This document shows, one piece after another, positions 7,494 through 15,421 of a stretch of DNA of 34,775 bases (the stretch's first letter is position 1; every line of letters starts with the position of its first letter). Source of the stretch: Methyloceanibacter methanicus (GTDB lineage Bacteria; Pseudomonadota; Alphaproteobacteria; Rhizobiales; Methyloligellaceae); the NCBI RefSeq assembly GCF_001723285.1, contig NZ_LPWG01000008.1, positions 1 through 34,775 on the forward strand, written 5' to 3'. The position numbers were made by a program, and so were the translations under genes. The notes under the pieces were generated by a model, which worked only from the letters and a program-made list of their open reading frames with translations, was not told the origin of the DNA and did no database searches.

Positions 7494-8472
7494 GACCCGG
7501 CACACGCTGAACGGCCCGACCATGGGGACCCGCTGGTCGGCCCTGTTCTTCGCGCCGGACGGGTTTGATCGCTCTGCGGTGCAGGCGGCGTTGCAGGCCG
7601 CCGTCGATCAGGTCGATGCCCAGATGTCCACATGGAAACCAGATAGCGACCTAATGCGCTTAAACGCGGCGCCGGTGGGCAACTGGGTAGAAATCCCGCC
7701 GCAGCTTATGCAGGTGCTGCAACTGGCGTTGGAGGTTGGCGTGGCCTCCGGTGGCTCCTTCGACATCGGCATGGGCGATGCCATCTTGGCCTGGGGATTC
7801 GCGGGCGAGACAGCCGATCCCGATCGCATTCGTGCGGCCCTGCAAGCGGAGCGCCGGCCGGCACACGAGGCCCTTACATTCGATCCCGCCGGAAGGCGCG
7901 TCTGCAAGACGGCGCCCCTGACGCTGGATCTAAACGGCATCGCCAAGGGCTATGGCGTGGACCGGCTGGCAGAGGTGCTGCGTGCCCAAGGCATCGCCGC
8001 CGGGCTGGTCGGCATTGACGGCGAGATGCGAGCGATGGGCACGCGCCCCGACGGGCGGCTCTGGAGCATCGCGGTGGAGAGCCCGGATCCAGACCGGCGT
8101 GCAGCGGAGTCGGTGCTGGCTCTGGAGGACGCGGCCGTCGCCACCTCCGGCGACTATCGCCAACGAGTCTCAGTTGGCGGGCAGTATCTGTCACATACGA
8201 TGGACCCACGCCGCGGCGCACCGCTTGATGCCTCGCCGGCTTCTGTCACCGTGGTCGCGCGAAGCTGTGCCGAGGCCGATGCCTGGGCCACTGCGCTGAT
8301 GGTGCTAGGCGCGCGGGACGGCGCGGCGATGGCGCGCCAACGAGACGTGGACGCGCTGTTTCTGTTGCGCACGACCAGCGGTATCGAACAAATCGCAGTA
8401 GGGCCCCTCTTTGGGCCCCCGCCGCAAACGCCACGCTCCTCCCTATGGTCATCGGAAGGATTGCGCCGATGA
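7474..8472 (+). CDS. apbE: FAD:protein FMN transferase (ApbE)
   Basis: The 332-residue protein transfers FMN from FAD to Ser/Thr of a target protein. Family motifs are in order: TLNGPTMGTRWSA at the start, LDLNGIAKGYGVDRLAEVLRAQGI, GIDGEMRAMG (where many members have GGE), VATSGDYRQ, and SHTMDPRRGAPL with the metal-site His and Asp. Unlike most ApbE proteins it shows no signal peptide or lipobox at this start, so its location is unclear: either it acts in the cytoplasm or a different start supplies export. It overlaps the reductase gene by 20 bp, indicating coupled translation. Likely substrate: the DUF2271 protein or another partner in this locus. Confidence 0.93.
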   Translation: MLKTSTETRHTLNGPTMGTRWSALFFAPDGFDRSAVQAALQAAVDQVDAQMSTWKPDSDLMRLNAAPVGNWVEIPPQLMQVLQLALEVGVASGGSFDIGMGDAILAWGFAGETADPDRIRAALQAERRPAHEALTFDPAGRRVCKTAPLTLDLNGIAKGYGVDRLAEVLRAQGIAAGLVGIDGEMRAMGTRPDGRLWSIAVESPDPDRRAAESVLALEDAAVATSGDYRQRVSVGGQYLSHTMDPRRGAPLDASPASVTVVARSCAEADAWATALMVLGARDGAAMARQRDVDALFLLRTTSGIEQIAVGPLFGPPPQTPRSSLWSSEGLRR

Positions 8473-8619
8473 ACCGCCTCAGCCATTCACCGTACGCTTG
8501 AGTTCCTTGGCGCTCTTCAGCTGAACGCCAACAGCGCTGAGCCCGGCCGCAGTGGGGCGCCCGCAAGTCGGAAGGTTGATTGTAAGGTCTAGAGAGGTTT
8601 TGCGCCGTGCTGTATCGCG

Positions 8620-8915
8620 TCAGGCGGCCATGTCCTCAAGGTAGCGTTGACAGCATGGTCTGTCCGGAATGTCCTCGGCGAAGCTTCGGCGCCGCATTCG
8701 GGGCAGGAATGGAACTGCTCCAGCCTGTCGCCATTCATCATTGCGACGTTGAAGTCCTCGTCCGTCAAAAAGACGTAGCCGCTATGCGTGTTCATCATCA
8801 GGTGAACGCCAGAGCCGAGAAAGTCCGGCGGGCTTTTGCAATAGGCCGTCAGCAAGTCAGCGGTGATCTGCAGTTCACGGAATCCAATGTCCTTTAAGTC
8901 AGTTGTCGTTGTCAT
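8620..8915 (-). CDS. small conserved hypothetical, CPECG motif (frameshifted end)
   Basis: The protein begins MTTTTDLKDIGFRELQITADLLTAYC and contains GVHLMMNTHSGYVFLTDEDFNVAMMNGDRLEQFHSCPECG. Only one CxxC pair is visible. The uncorrected frame runs to 8589 with an uncharacteristic tail. Adding one C near 8640 gives a natural ending (LEDMAA, stop at 8620-8622) and a 98-residue protein. An AAAGG ribosome site precedes the ATG. The type resembles small hypothetical proteins common on plasmids and genomic islands of alphaproteobacteria. Function unknown; the CPEC could be half of a zinc site or a redox pair. Confidence 0.6.
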
Positions 8916-9248
8916 CCTTTGATCCCCTCAATTCAGAAACGGGTTGCGCATGCAACCGGCTAGGCCCGCGCCGATGAGCGGGGGGAGCCGCCGTCAGGGC
9001 TGCCGGCGGCCGAGGGGGATCGCCCGTCTTGGCAGCCGCGCCACTGGGCCGGCGAAAGACGGGGATACGGCCGGCGGCACTTGCCGTGCCTTGACGGCGC
9101 AGGGGCCGCAGGCCCCAAAGGAATGAGAAGAGCGCACCGGTACGCTGCACGATGCACGCGCGAGGGATCGTCACCCGGATGGGCCGAAACCGCGCTTCCC
9201 GCACTGCGGGATCTGCGCGAGTTCGGGCGTCACGCCGTAGCCTCGGCG
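8916..9248. other. intergenic, no gene recognised
   Basis: GC-rich sequence between the small CPECG gene and the IS3 remnant. Open frames here are short and have no recognisable protein character. The one structure noted is GGTTGC-GCAT-GCAACC (8942-8957), a 6-bp inverted repeat 27 bp upstream of the CPECG gene start, possibly an operator or chance. Confidence 0.4.
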
Positions 9249-9254
9249 GTGTGT

Positions 9255-9560
9255 CTAGCCCCCTTTGGCTGTACCACTTTTGGGCGGTTTCTCCAGTAGG
9301 GTTTCAGGGATTGGAGGGCGCATGCCAAGGGCGTGGTGTGGGCGGATGTGATTGTACTGGCGGAGCCATTGGCCGATGACGGCCTGGGCCTGTTGGGTTG
9401 ATGCAAACCATTCAGCGTTGAGCACCTCACGGCGCAGGGTACCGTTGAAGCGCTCGTTGTATCCGTTCTCCCAAGGAGAGCCGGGATAGATCTTCAAGGG
9501 AGTGACGCCCACCCGCTTCAGCCAATCCTGGAAGGGAGCAGCAGAGAACTCTGGGCCGTA
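9255..9560 (-). pseudogene. IS3-family transposase OrfB, 3' half only
   Basis: This is the C-terminal part of a DDE transposase: GPEFSAAPFQDWLKRVGVTPLKIYPGSPWENGYNERFNGTLRREVLNAEWF then QYNHIRPHHALGMRPP. The catalytic Glu region (ENGYNERFNGTLR) is present. The normal second-Asp motif (TDNGPEF) reads TCYGPEF, because from about 9556 onwards the sequence belongs to a different element. The IS terminus is probably near 9249 (TGTCTAGCCCCCTTTGG). The 5' half of the gene is not in the window. Confidence 0.8.
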
Positions 9561-9575
9561 GCACGTCAGGAAGTT
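9556..9575. repeat. 20-bp inverted repeat, left copy
   Basis: CCGTAGCACGTCAGGAAGTT is the perfect reverse complement of 11177-11196. It brackets the IS110 transposase and marks the junction with the left IS3 fragment. Confidence 0.9.
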
Positions 9576-9585
9576 GGATGACGAA

Positions 9586-9634
9586 GGCCCTGACTGCCTG
9601 CGGCGCTCCAATACGCAGGCAGGCGGTCAGGGCC
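9586..9634 (+). other. long hairpin in IS110 left non-coding end
   Basis: GGCCCTGACTGCCTGC (9586-9601) pairs with GCAGGCGGTCAGGGCC (9619-9634): 16 pairs with one G-U, around a 17-nt loop. It lies in the 115-bp leader before the transposase start. In IS110 elements such as IS621 this position encodes the bridge RNA, so this stem is a candidate scaffold; it could instead be a simple end structure. Confidence 0.4.
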
Positions 9635-9690
9635 GGGCCGCAGATCTCTAAAGTGAAGGTGTCGAATCTACGCTTTGGAGAAGCCCGACC

Positions 9691-10982
9691 ATGACCAGAC
9701 AAGAGCTTATTCCGCCGGACGCGGTTCTGGTAGCCATTGACGTCTCGAAGCTTCGCAACGACGTCCTGATTGAGGTTCCAGGCAAGACCAGGCGACGGCG
9801 CTTGTCGTGCTCAACACCAGGTCAGAACACGATCGCTTCGTCGATCTGCTGCGCGGCTTGGGCAAGCCCGTCATTGCCGGCTTCGAGGCGACAGGGAACT
9901 ACCATCGGCCTCTGGCCTTCCGCTTGTTAGAGGAAGGCATCGCCCTCAGACTGGTGTCCTCCGTCGCGGTGGCTCGTACGCGTGAAGCGCTGCACAACGG
10001 TTGGGACAAGAACGATCCCAGAGATGCTCAGGTCATCCTGCACATGCTCCAGATCGGGGCGACGCAGACCTATCTCGATCCGATACGCGCCGGCATCAAC
10101 GACATTCAGGAACTCTCGAAGACGCACGAGTTCGTCTCGAAGGCCAAGACCGAACTCTGGCACCGGCTACTGACGCATTATCTGCCGCTCTATTTTCCCG
10201 AAGTGGGCCGCTTCGCCGGTAACTCGCGCAGTGACTGGTTCCTCGCCTTCCTTGAGGCGTTCCCAACGCCAGCGAGTATTACAGCGCATCAAAAGGATGC
10301 CTTTGTCGACGCGGCTTGGGATGTCGTCGGCAAAAAGGTCTCAAAAGCTCGGCTCCTAGGCGATATTTACGAGACAGCTCAATTGTCTATTGGTCTTCCG
10401 GTTGAACTCGATGGTCCCGCCATCGCGATGTACCGGATGGTCATTGCAGAGGGGCGCAGCCTGATCCGGCAACGCGACGAGATCGAACGTCAGGCCGAAG
10501 CTGTCCTGCGAGATCACCCCGACTTTCTACGTCTGCGCCAGGTGCCAGGAATCGGCCCGATTATCGCGATGACCATCCTCGCCGAGGCGGGTGACCTGCG
10601 CCGCTTCCGCCATCACCGACAGTTCCTGAAGTTCTGCGGTCTCGACCTCGCCACGCATCAGTCCGGCCAGTTTCGGGGACAGACAAAGTTGTCGAAGTTC
10701 GGCAATGCACGTTTGCGACGTGCATTCTGGTTGGCAGCCCAAGTAGCAATACGCCAGCGTGACAACAGCTTCAGATCCAAATTTGAGCGCTACATCGCCA
10801 AGGATCGCGATAATGCCAATCTCAGGCGCAAAGCGTTGACAGCAGTTACCGCCAAGATGGCGCGCACAGCTCATGCCGTCATCAAAACCGGTACCGATTA
10901 CCGGCCATTCATCGAAGGGCCGGTGCCAAGCGGAAGAACCCCTCTCCGTGCGTGCCGTGAGGGCGCATCCGCGACCCTGTAG
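9691..10982 (+). CDS. IS110-family DEDD transposase (frameshifted)
   Basis: RuvC-like N-terminal domain: first Asp in VLVAIDVSK, Glu in GFEATGNYH, then KNDPRDAQVIL with the two further Asp. The C-terminal Tnp_20 domain has VPGIGPIIAMTILAE and the conserved Ser region (QSGQFRGQTKLSKFGNARLRRAF). The ATG at 9691 follows GGAGAAG. The frame breaks near 9799-9806: the start piece carries the first Asp, and the rest is open only from about 9807. One added base gives KTRRRRLVVLNTRSEHDRF and a 430-residue protein, normal length. Either a sequencing deletion or a real inactivating mutation. Confidence 0.85.
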
Positions 10983-11002
10983 ATAATGCTCGGGTCTTCC
11001 GC
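10928..11002. repeat. inverted repeat across the IS110 transposase stop
   Basis: AGCGGAAGAACCC (10929-10941) pairs with GGGTCTTCCGCT, ending near 11002, with one extra A, around a loop of about 50 nt that itself contains short GC-rich repeats. It may be part of the structured right end of the element. Confidence 0.4.
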
Positions 11003-11176
11003 TTGGAATTGCATCTCGTGTTGAGGACGGTGAGGACCACATGTTGCGCGTCATGGATCCTGTGTTCGCTATGGATGAGAGCTTCTTCCTTGACGGCGGA
11101 AGCCGCTTGGATGACGGTGAAGAAGATGCACTGGCCCACGTCAGTGCAGGGAGATTTGTTGCCAATCCGAATGCCA

Positions 11177-11196
11177 AACTTCCTGACGTGCTACGG
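11177..11196. repeat. 20-bp inverted repeat, right copy
   Basis: AACTTCCTGACGTGCTACGG, perfect inverse of 9556-9575. Its end joins directly to the right IS3 fragment. Confidence 0.9.
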
Positions 11197-11599
11197 CACG
11201 GAGCTCACCAGCATGGCGATCCTGCACTGGTCGCAAGAGAGCCGGGTCGAATGGCATTACATCGCCGCTGGCAAGCCGCAGCAGAACGCCTTCGTCGAGA
11301 GCTTCAACGGCCGGCTGCGCGATGAACTCCTGAACGAGACCCTGTTCACCTCGCTCGATCACGCACGCGAGGCGCTGGCCGACTGGAAGGACGACTACAA
11401 TACCGTCAGGCCGCACAGCGCCATCGGCAATGTGCCGCCGGCAATCTACGCCATTCTCAACGACCCTGCGATGCAACGGGACGGGTCGTTTGAGCTACCT
11501 TGGGGCTCCGCGCCCCGTCCCGTTGCATCACCGAGCCAATACGGCTCAAATGACCTTCGGGCTCTACGTTCAATTGGATGAAACAAGGGGCTCAGGTCA
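11192..11599 (+). pseudogene. second IS3-family transposase, 3' half, with IS end
   Basis: The C-terminal part of a different DDE transposase reads on the plus strand: GTELTSMAILHWSQESRVEWHYIAAGKPQQNAFVESFNGRLRDELLNETLF ... WKDDYNTVRPHSAIGNVPPAIYA, stop at 11579-11581. As on the left, the second-Asp motif (SDNGTEL expected) reads TCYGTEL at the junction. The probable IS terminus is AAGGGGCTCAGGTCA near 11585-11599, inverse of a TGACCTGA-type end. The protein is clearly not the missing half of the left fragment, since both fragments are C-terminal halves, in opposite orientation and of different subgroups. Confidence 0.8.
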
Positions 11600-11663
11600 G
11601 GAACTGTCGAAGAACCCGATAACCTGACCGAAGGTAAAGCCCCCTAACCTTTGCCTTCCTACT

Positions 11664-11700
11664 GCCCCGGTCCCAACAGGCGCCCGGGGCTTTTTCTTTT
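11664..11700 (+). terminator. rho-independent terminator
   Basis: GCCCCGG (11664-11670) pairs with CCGGGGC (11684-11690), followed directly by TTTTTCTTTT. It is the strongest terminator in the window and lies just beyond the IS3 remnant, where no intact gene now precedes it. Confidence 0.8.
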
Positions 11701-11862
11701 GGACGTGCGAGCACTACCCTTTGTTAACTGTACTCACACATTACCGAATCCTAGTTGTGCATTTGTGATGACCAACTTGAGCTAAGGGCGTATGGGAGAC
11801 TCAATGACGGGCGGCCATCTGCACACCGTGCCCGTCAGAATACAACGTTTCGACTAAGAGAA

Positions 11863-11898
11863 GCCCTGGAGCCTCCAGCTGCTCCGGGGCCCTCTTTT
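11863..11898 (+). terminator. rho-independent terminator
   Basis: GCCCTGGAGC (11863-11872) pairs with GCTCCGGGGC (11881-11890) with one G-U, followed by CCTCTTTT. The rest of 11600-12030 holds no recognised gene. A short open frame from 11944 (MTDDNETEAYPTTPSYC) has an upstream AGGGG but no family resemblance. Confidence 0.65.
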
Positions 11899-12035
11899 GT
11901 CTGCTATGCACGGCGTGCATTGGGGGTCACAGAGGGGACGCCCATGACAGACGACAACGAGACTGAAGCGTACCCGACGACGCCCAGTTACTGCTCGAAA
12001 GCGGACATCATTCGCTCCGCCTGGGACGTCCGCTT

Positions 12036-12508
12036 TGTGTCAAGATCGGTCACTACGGCACCGACTATATGGCCCGTGCGTGGCTCGCCGCGTTTGGCAT
12101 TCCCGCTAACGCGCCGAAGGACGCAGTATATCTCATCGGCCTCGATGACGCCGATGGTGACCCACTGGATACTGCGAAGCACAACTACGTCATCCGGTTC
12201 AAGAGCGAAAAAGATCTGCCGCCAGCCAAAGGGTTCTGGTCGCTGACAATGTATGACGACCAGTACTTCTTCATCGCCAACCCGCTGAGTCGTTACACCC
12301 TCAGCGAACGTAATAAACTCAAGAAGAACGCCGACGGCTCGATTGACCTTTATCTGCAGAAGGACAATCCCGACCCCGAAAAAGAATCGAACTGGCTCCC
12401 GGCTCCGGACGCGAAATTCATCCCATGTTCCGTTTGTATTGGCCGGATGAGACGCAGCCGTCGGTGCTGGACGGCACATGGTGGCCGCCGGTCATTCGGA
12501 AAGGTTGA
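12036..12508 (+). pseudogene. DUF1214 C-terminal fragment
   Basis: Only the C-terminal DUF1214 part of a DUF1254/DUF1214 protein remains: CVKIGHYGTDYMARAWLAAFGIPANAPKDAVYLIG ... KGFWSLTMYDDQYFFIANPLSRYTL ... NADGSIDLYLQKDNPDPEKESNWLPAPDAKFIP. One missing base near 12421-12424 throws the end out of frame; restoring it gives MFRLYWPDETQPSVLDGTWWPP and a stop at 12506-12508, matching the ends of the full-length copies at 27776-29211. The N-terminal DUF1254 half and signal peptide are absent. It is a relic of the same family as the four complete copies to the right. Confidence 0.8.
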
Positions 12509-12621
12509 GGGCAGCTCAGAGCAGAGCTTCTCAACGGCCGACTAATCGCCGAAGGTCCGCTTGGGACAGAAGCAGACATCGCGGCTGAGCGGCCAGCTCT
12601 TCCGCTAAGTGCCACAAGCCG

Positions 12622-13108
12622 ACGTGCGACGTACCAAGCCACGCGCATGCCGGCCTTGCCGCCGAAGCCCGAGAGGTCCTCGCAGAAGGTGTAGTCGACC
12701 CTGGCGAACACGGCCGTGGCTTGCGAGAAGTTGAGCCGGTTCACGTCGGCAGAGATCTCGCCCCAGACGTCTCGGAGGTCGTCGTTGAACTGATAAGGAG
12801 CGGCCCGAGGACGCCGACGTGGCGCTGTTTTCATCCGACAGATTCACCTACAAGCTCGCGATCAGGAACAGCTTCATCATGTTGTCTTCCCAGGCCGACG
12901 TTGTGGTGCCGACCCATCCTCCGATCCGGCCTCTGACATTGGCGTCGTCGTCGGATAAGCGCACTCTGTTGCCACTGAAGTTGAAGCCGTCGATATCGGC
13001 CCAAGTGACCTCGATCGTCGCCAAAGGCTCGAAGAAGGTGCCGCCGGTGAACGAGCCGAAGCGGTAGCCGGCATGCCCCCTCAAACGCGTGGCTCGACGT
13101 GACCACAC
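12622..13108 (-). pseudogene. autotransporter beta-barrel fragment
   Basis: Read across frames, the minus strand gives GHAGYRFGSFTGGTFFEPLATIEVTWADIDGFNFSGNRVRLSDDDANVRGRIGGWVG, then APYQFNDDLRDVWGEISADVNRLNFSQATAVFARVDYTF and GFGGKAGMRVAW. This is the alternating pattern and aromatic ending of an outer-membrane autotransporter barrel domain. Several frameshifts lie between 12780 and 12860, and nothing of the passenger is present. It is a broken remnant. Confidence 0.65.
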
Positions 13109-13182
13109 AGCGACTGAACGCTAACAGCATGACAACGCCCTCGGTAATCTTCGCCCAACTATGAGGCTGCCGCCTTTGCGCC

Positions 13183-14391
13183 TCACTGGCAGGACGTTGG
13201 GGCAGGGCGCCCCGCGAATCGACCATCCATCCATTTGAGTGTTGCCGCAGCGCTGTTGCGAGCAGCCCAGATGTGCGTCACGCCAGGGAGTGAGTTGAAC
13301 AGAACCGTCTCTCCCCCCGCGCACAACCCTTTCGCAAAATTCTTCGTGGTTTGTGGATTCACAGTCTTATCAGCGGTGCCCTGGGCAATAAAGACCGGTG
13401 CGCCCGCGCGCTGCTTGCCGGGTGTGTTTCTCTGCATGATCCCCAACCAAGGATGCGTCGTTGACGGATCGATTGTCAGGAAGCTCCCCGACTTCAGTGC
13501 CTTGTCGTCCTTTGAAAGAATGAAGAGTTGCTTGAACGAGGTTAAGCAACCCCGCGCTGTCTCATCGAAACTCTTCCGTTTCGAGGCAACGATTATAGAG
13601 TCTGGCGACACTTTCTCGTGCGTGGCCCAAGAGAGCAAAGCCATTGCAATAAGGGATTGCTCAGTCTTCACATCGTCGCGGAACAGCTCAACAAGGTTCG
13701 TTGCGGGAGCTGCCGCAGCGACTCCGTAAAGCTTCAGCTCTGGGGCATAGCGCTTTGCGATCTGCCCGGCAAACAGAGCAGCATGGCCGCCCTGGCTGTG
13801 GCCCCATACGGCAAAGCGGTTCGATGCGCCGCTGTTCCCAAAATTTCTGGCCGCACGGACGGAGTCGAGCACAGCACGCCCTTCGCTTTCCCCGATGAGA
13901 TAGGGATGAATACCCTCGGTACCAAGCCCGGGGTAATCCGTCGCCACCAAGATGTACTCCTTACGCATTAGCTCTGGCATGTTCCAGACTAAGCCCCACC
14001 GTTCAGGGTAAAGGGACGGGGCGCAATCGGGGACAACGCCGGAGGTCGGGTGCGCCCAGGCGATAACGTTGCGGCCTCCCGCTGGCGGAGGACCTGGCGG
14101 GATGTAGATCGCACCGGAGACAGGGATCGCTTTCCCCCGAGGGTCCGTGGATCGGTAAATGAAACGGAATGCCTGGCCGTAGCCGGCGCCGCCCCCACCA
14201 ATTGGCCACACGCGAATGAGTGTTCCCGGTTTGCCGGGAATCTCATTGGGACGAATGTCATAGAATGCTGCGGCCGCCCCACTCCACAGGACGAATATGC
14301 TGAAGAGAGTGGCGGGCATTGCACCAGAAGGGACTTTCACTCTGGGGACTCTTATTTTTCCTGGAAGCTCTACGCAAAAGGTTGAAGCCAT
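13183..14391 (-). CDS. secretory lipase, alpha/beta hydrolase
   Basis: A 402-residue exported esterase/lipase of the LIP (PF03583) type. Nucleophile Ser199 sits in GHSQGG; the likely triad partners are Asp341 (QGTADKTV) and His373 (PGVTHIW). The oxyanion region is WAHPTSG and a conserved DYPGLGTEG loop follows. There are two possible starts: the ATG at 14391 has a GAGAG site, while the ATG at 14319 (residue 25) opens directly with a good signal peptide (MPATLFSIFVLWSGAAAA). The second fits an exported protein better, but the first has the better ribosome site. The gene stands alone, and its only close neighbours are remnants. Confidence 0.88.
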   Translation of the reverse strand: MASTFCVELPGKIRVPRVKVPSGAMPATLFSIFVLWSGAAAAFYDIRPNEIPGKPGTLIRVWPIGGGGAGYGQAFRFIYRSTDPRGKAIPVSGAIYIPPGPPPAGGRNVIAWAHPTSGVVPDCAPSLYPERWGLVWNMPELMRKEYILVATDYPGLGTEGIHPYLIGESEGRAVLDSVRAARNFGNSGASNRFAVWGHSQGGHAALFAGQIAKRYAPELKLYGVAAAAPATNLVELFRDDVKTEQSLIAMALLSWATHEKVSPDSIIVASKRKSFDETARGCLTSFKQLFILSKDDKALKSGSFLTIDPSTTHPWLGIMQRNTPGKQRAGAPVFIAQGTADKTVNPQTTKNFAKGLCAGGETVLFNSLPGVTHIWAARNSAAATLKWMDGRFAGRPAPTSCQ

Positions 14392-14488
14392 TCAGCTCTC
14401 TCGCACGCCATATGCTGAACCCCGTCATTGCCGGAAAACGCATCTCACGGCAATCAAGAGATAGCTCTGCGACATTCGTGAGCGTTCA

Positions 14489-14690
14489 TTTTGGCACCAG
14501 ATGGCAAGAATTTAAGCCGAGCCCCTGCAATTGGGTCACGCGGTTGCGCAGCTAGAGGGGAAGCCAAGATGCCGGCCGAGTGCGCGGGGGGCAGCGGTCT
14601 GGATCGACATTGTGGGCCGCCCTTTTGAGGGCGCTGTCCTATGCGGGCGCCGCGCGGCGGTCTTTCCCACGCGCCGCTCTCAACTAGTTC
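14489..14690 (+). pseudogene. internally deleted relic of the small exported-protein locus
   Basis: Two segments match the locus at 23778-24382. The first, 14489-14540, matches its upstream region, including an exact 21-bp block that contains TTTGGCACCAGATGGCAAGA. The second, about 14565-14690, matches the 3' end: it reads KMPAEC...AVWIDIVGRPF against EMPAEGAEIAVFIDIIGRPL and shares CTGTCCTATGCGGGCG and ACTAGTT. The roughly 400 bp between are missing. It therefore retains a regulator-like site and a gene tail but no gene. The rest of 14392-14820 shows nothing else. Confidence 0.75.
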
Positions 14691-14820
14691 TCTGTCCATT
14701 CGGACGAGGCTTCCAAAAACTCTTCAGACACTCCACAGAGGTAACAGCAGTGCTTCGTCCAACGTCGTGTCTGGGTCATAGGCAGGCTTGGAGGCCGCCC
14801 GAGGTAGTAGGAGGGAATTG

Positions 14821-15387
14821 ATGAACGGTGCTCCATCGTCGCCTAAACCTGCATTGCGTGACAGGGCAGTAAGCGAGGTCAAGGCACTCATCTACATCAG
14901 TGCTTATCTGTTCGTGGTATTCAGCGCTCTTAGTTTCTACAAGTCGTCAATTCTGCAGGCGGCAGGCGTGCATTGGCTGCCTTGGGGATTTGCACTGGTA
15001 AAGTCTCTGATCCTCGCGAAGTTCGTATTGATCGGACGCGCTCTCCATATTGCTGAAGGGCACCGAACAAAACCGCTCATCTGGCAAATTCTGCACAAGT
15101 GGGTTTCTTTTCTCATTCTCGCCGCCGGATTCACTGTAATCGAGGAAGCTAGCGTTGGCCTCATTCACGGGAAGACGATCGAGGCCTCTATCGCAGAGGT
15201 TGGCGGCGGCACGACCGAGGAGATGATTGCGACTGCTATCCTGATGTTTCTGGTCTTCCTTCCGCTCTTTGCGTACGGCGCTCTAGGCGAAGTTGTCGGG
15301 GACAAGGCTCTGTTTAAGACCCTATTCGTCACACGGCTGGAATTTGAAGTCGCAGATCAGAAGAGAACCGAGTCGAGCTCGCCCTAG
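14821..15387 (+). CDS. four-TM membrane protein, unknown
   Basis: A 188-residue protein started at the ATG after GGAGGGAATTG, a strong ribosome site. There are four hydrophobic segments: about 22-40 (LIYISAYLFVVFSALSFY), 50-72, 96-114 (WVSFLILAAGFTVIEEASVGLI) and 141-160 (MIATAILMFLVFLPLFAYGALG). The second and third contain charged residues. The C-terminus is cytosolic-looking and acidic. No family name is recognised. It is followed 34 bp later by the channel-like gene on the same strand, so the two are probably co-transcribed. Confidence 0.8.
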   Translation: MNGAPSSPKPALRDRAVSEVKALIYISAYLFVVFSALSFYKSSILQAAGVHWLPWGFALVKSLILAKFVLIGRALHIAEGHRTKPLIWQILHKWVSFLILAAGFTVIEEASVGLIHGKTIEASIAEVGGGTTEEMIATAILMFLVFLPLFAYGALGEVVGDKALFKTLFVTRLEFEVADQKRTESSSP

Positions 15388-15421
15388 CGTACTATTAAGA
15401 GCCTTCACTCGGAGAGTGATC

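Larger units (their letters stand above)
9574..11116 (+). mobile_element. IS110-family element
   Basis: An element of about 1.5 kb with one DEDD transposase on the plus strand. Its exact ends are uncertain. A 10-bp direct repeat TTGGATGACG at 9574-9583 and 11107-11116 is the best candidate for the boundary, giving about 1.53 kb, a normal size. Outside it lies a 20-bp inverted repeat (9556-9575/11177-11196), so the element may have inserted into a palindrome-ended short sequence. IS110 elements typically make no target duplications and use RNA encoded in a non-coding end to choose targets. Confidence 0.7.

Noticed and set aside
9556..9583. attC-like site at the IS110 edge (GTTGGAT fits GTTRRRY)
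   Set aside because: The complementary RYYYAAC core is absent on the right side and there is no integron integrase or cassette structure.
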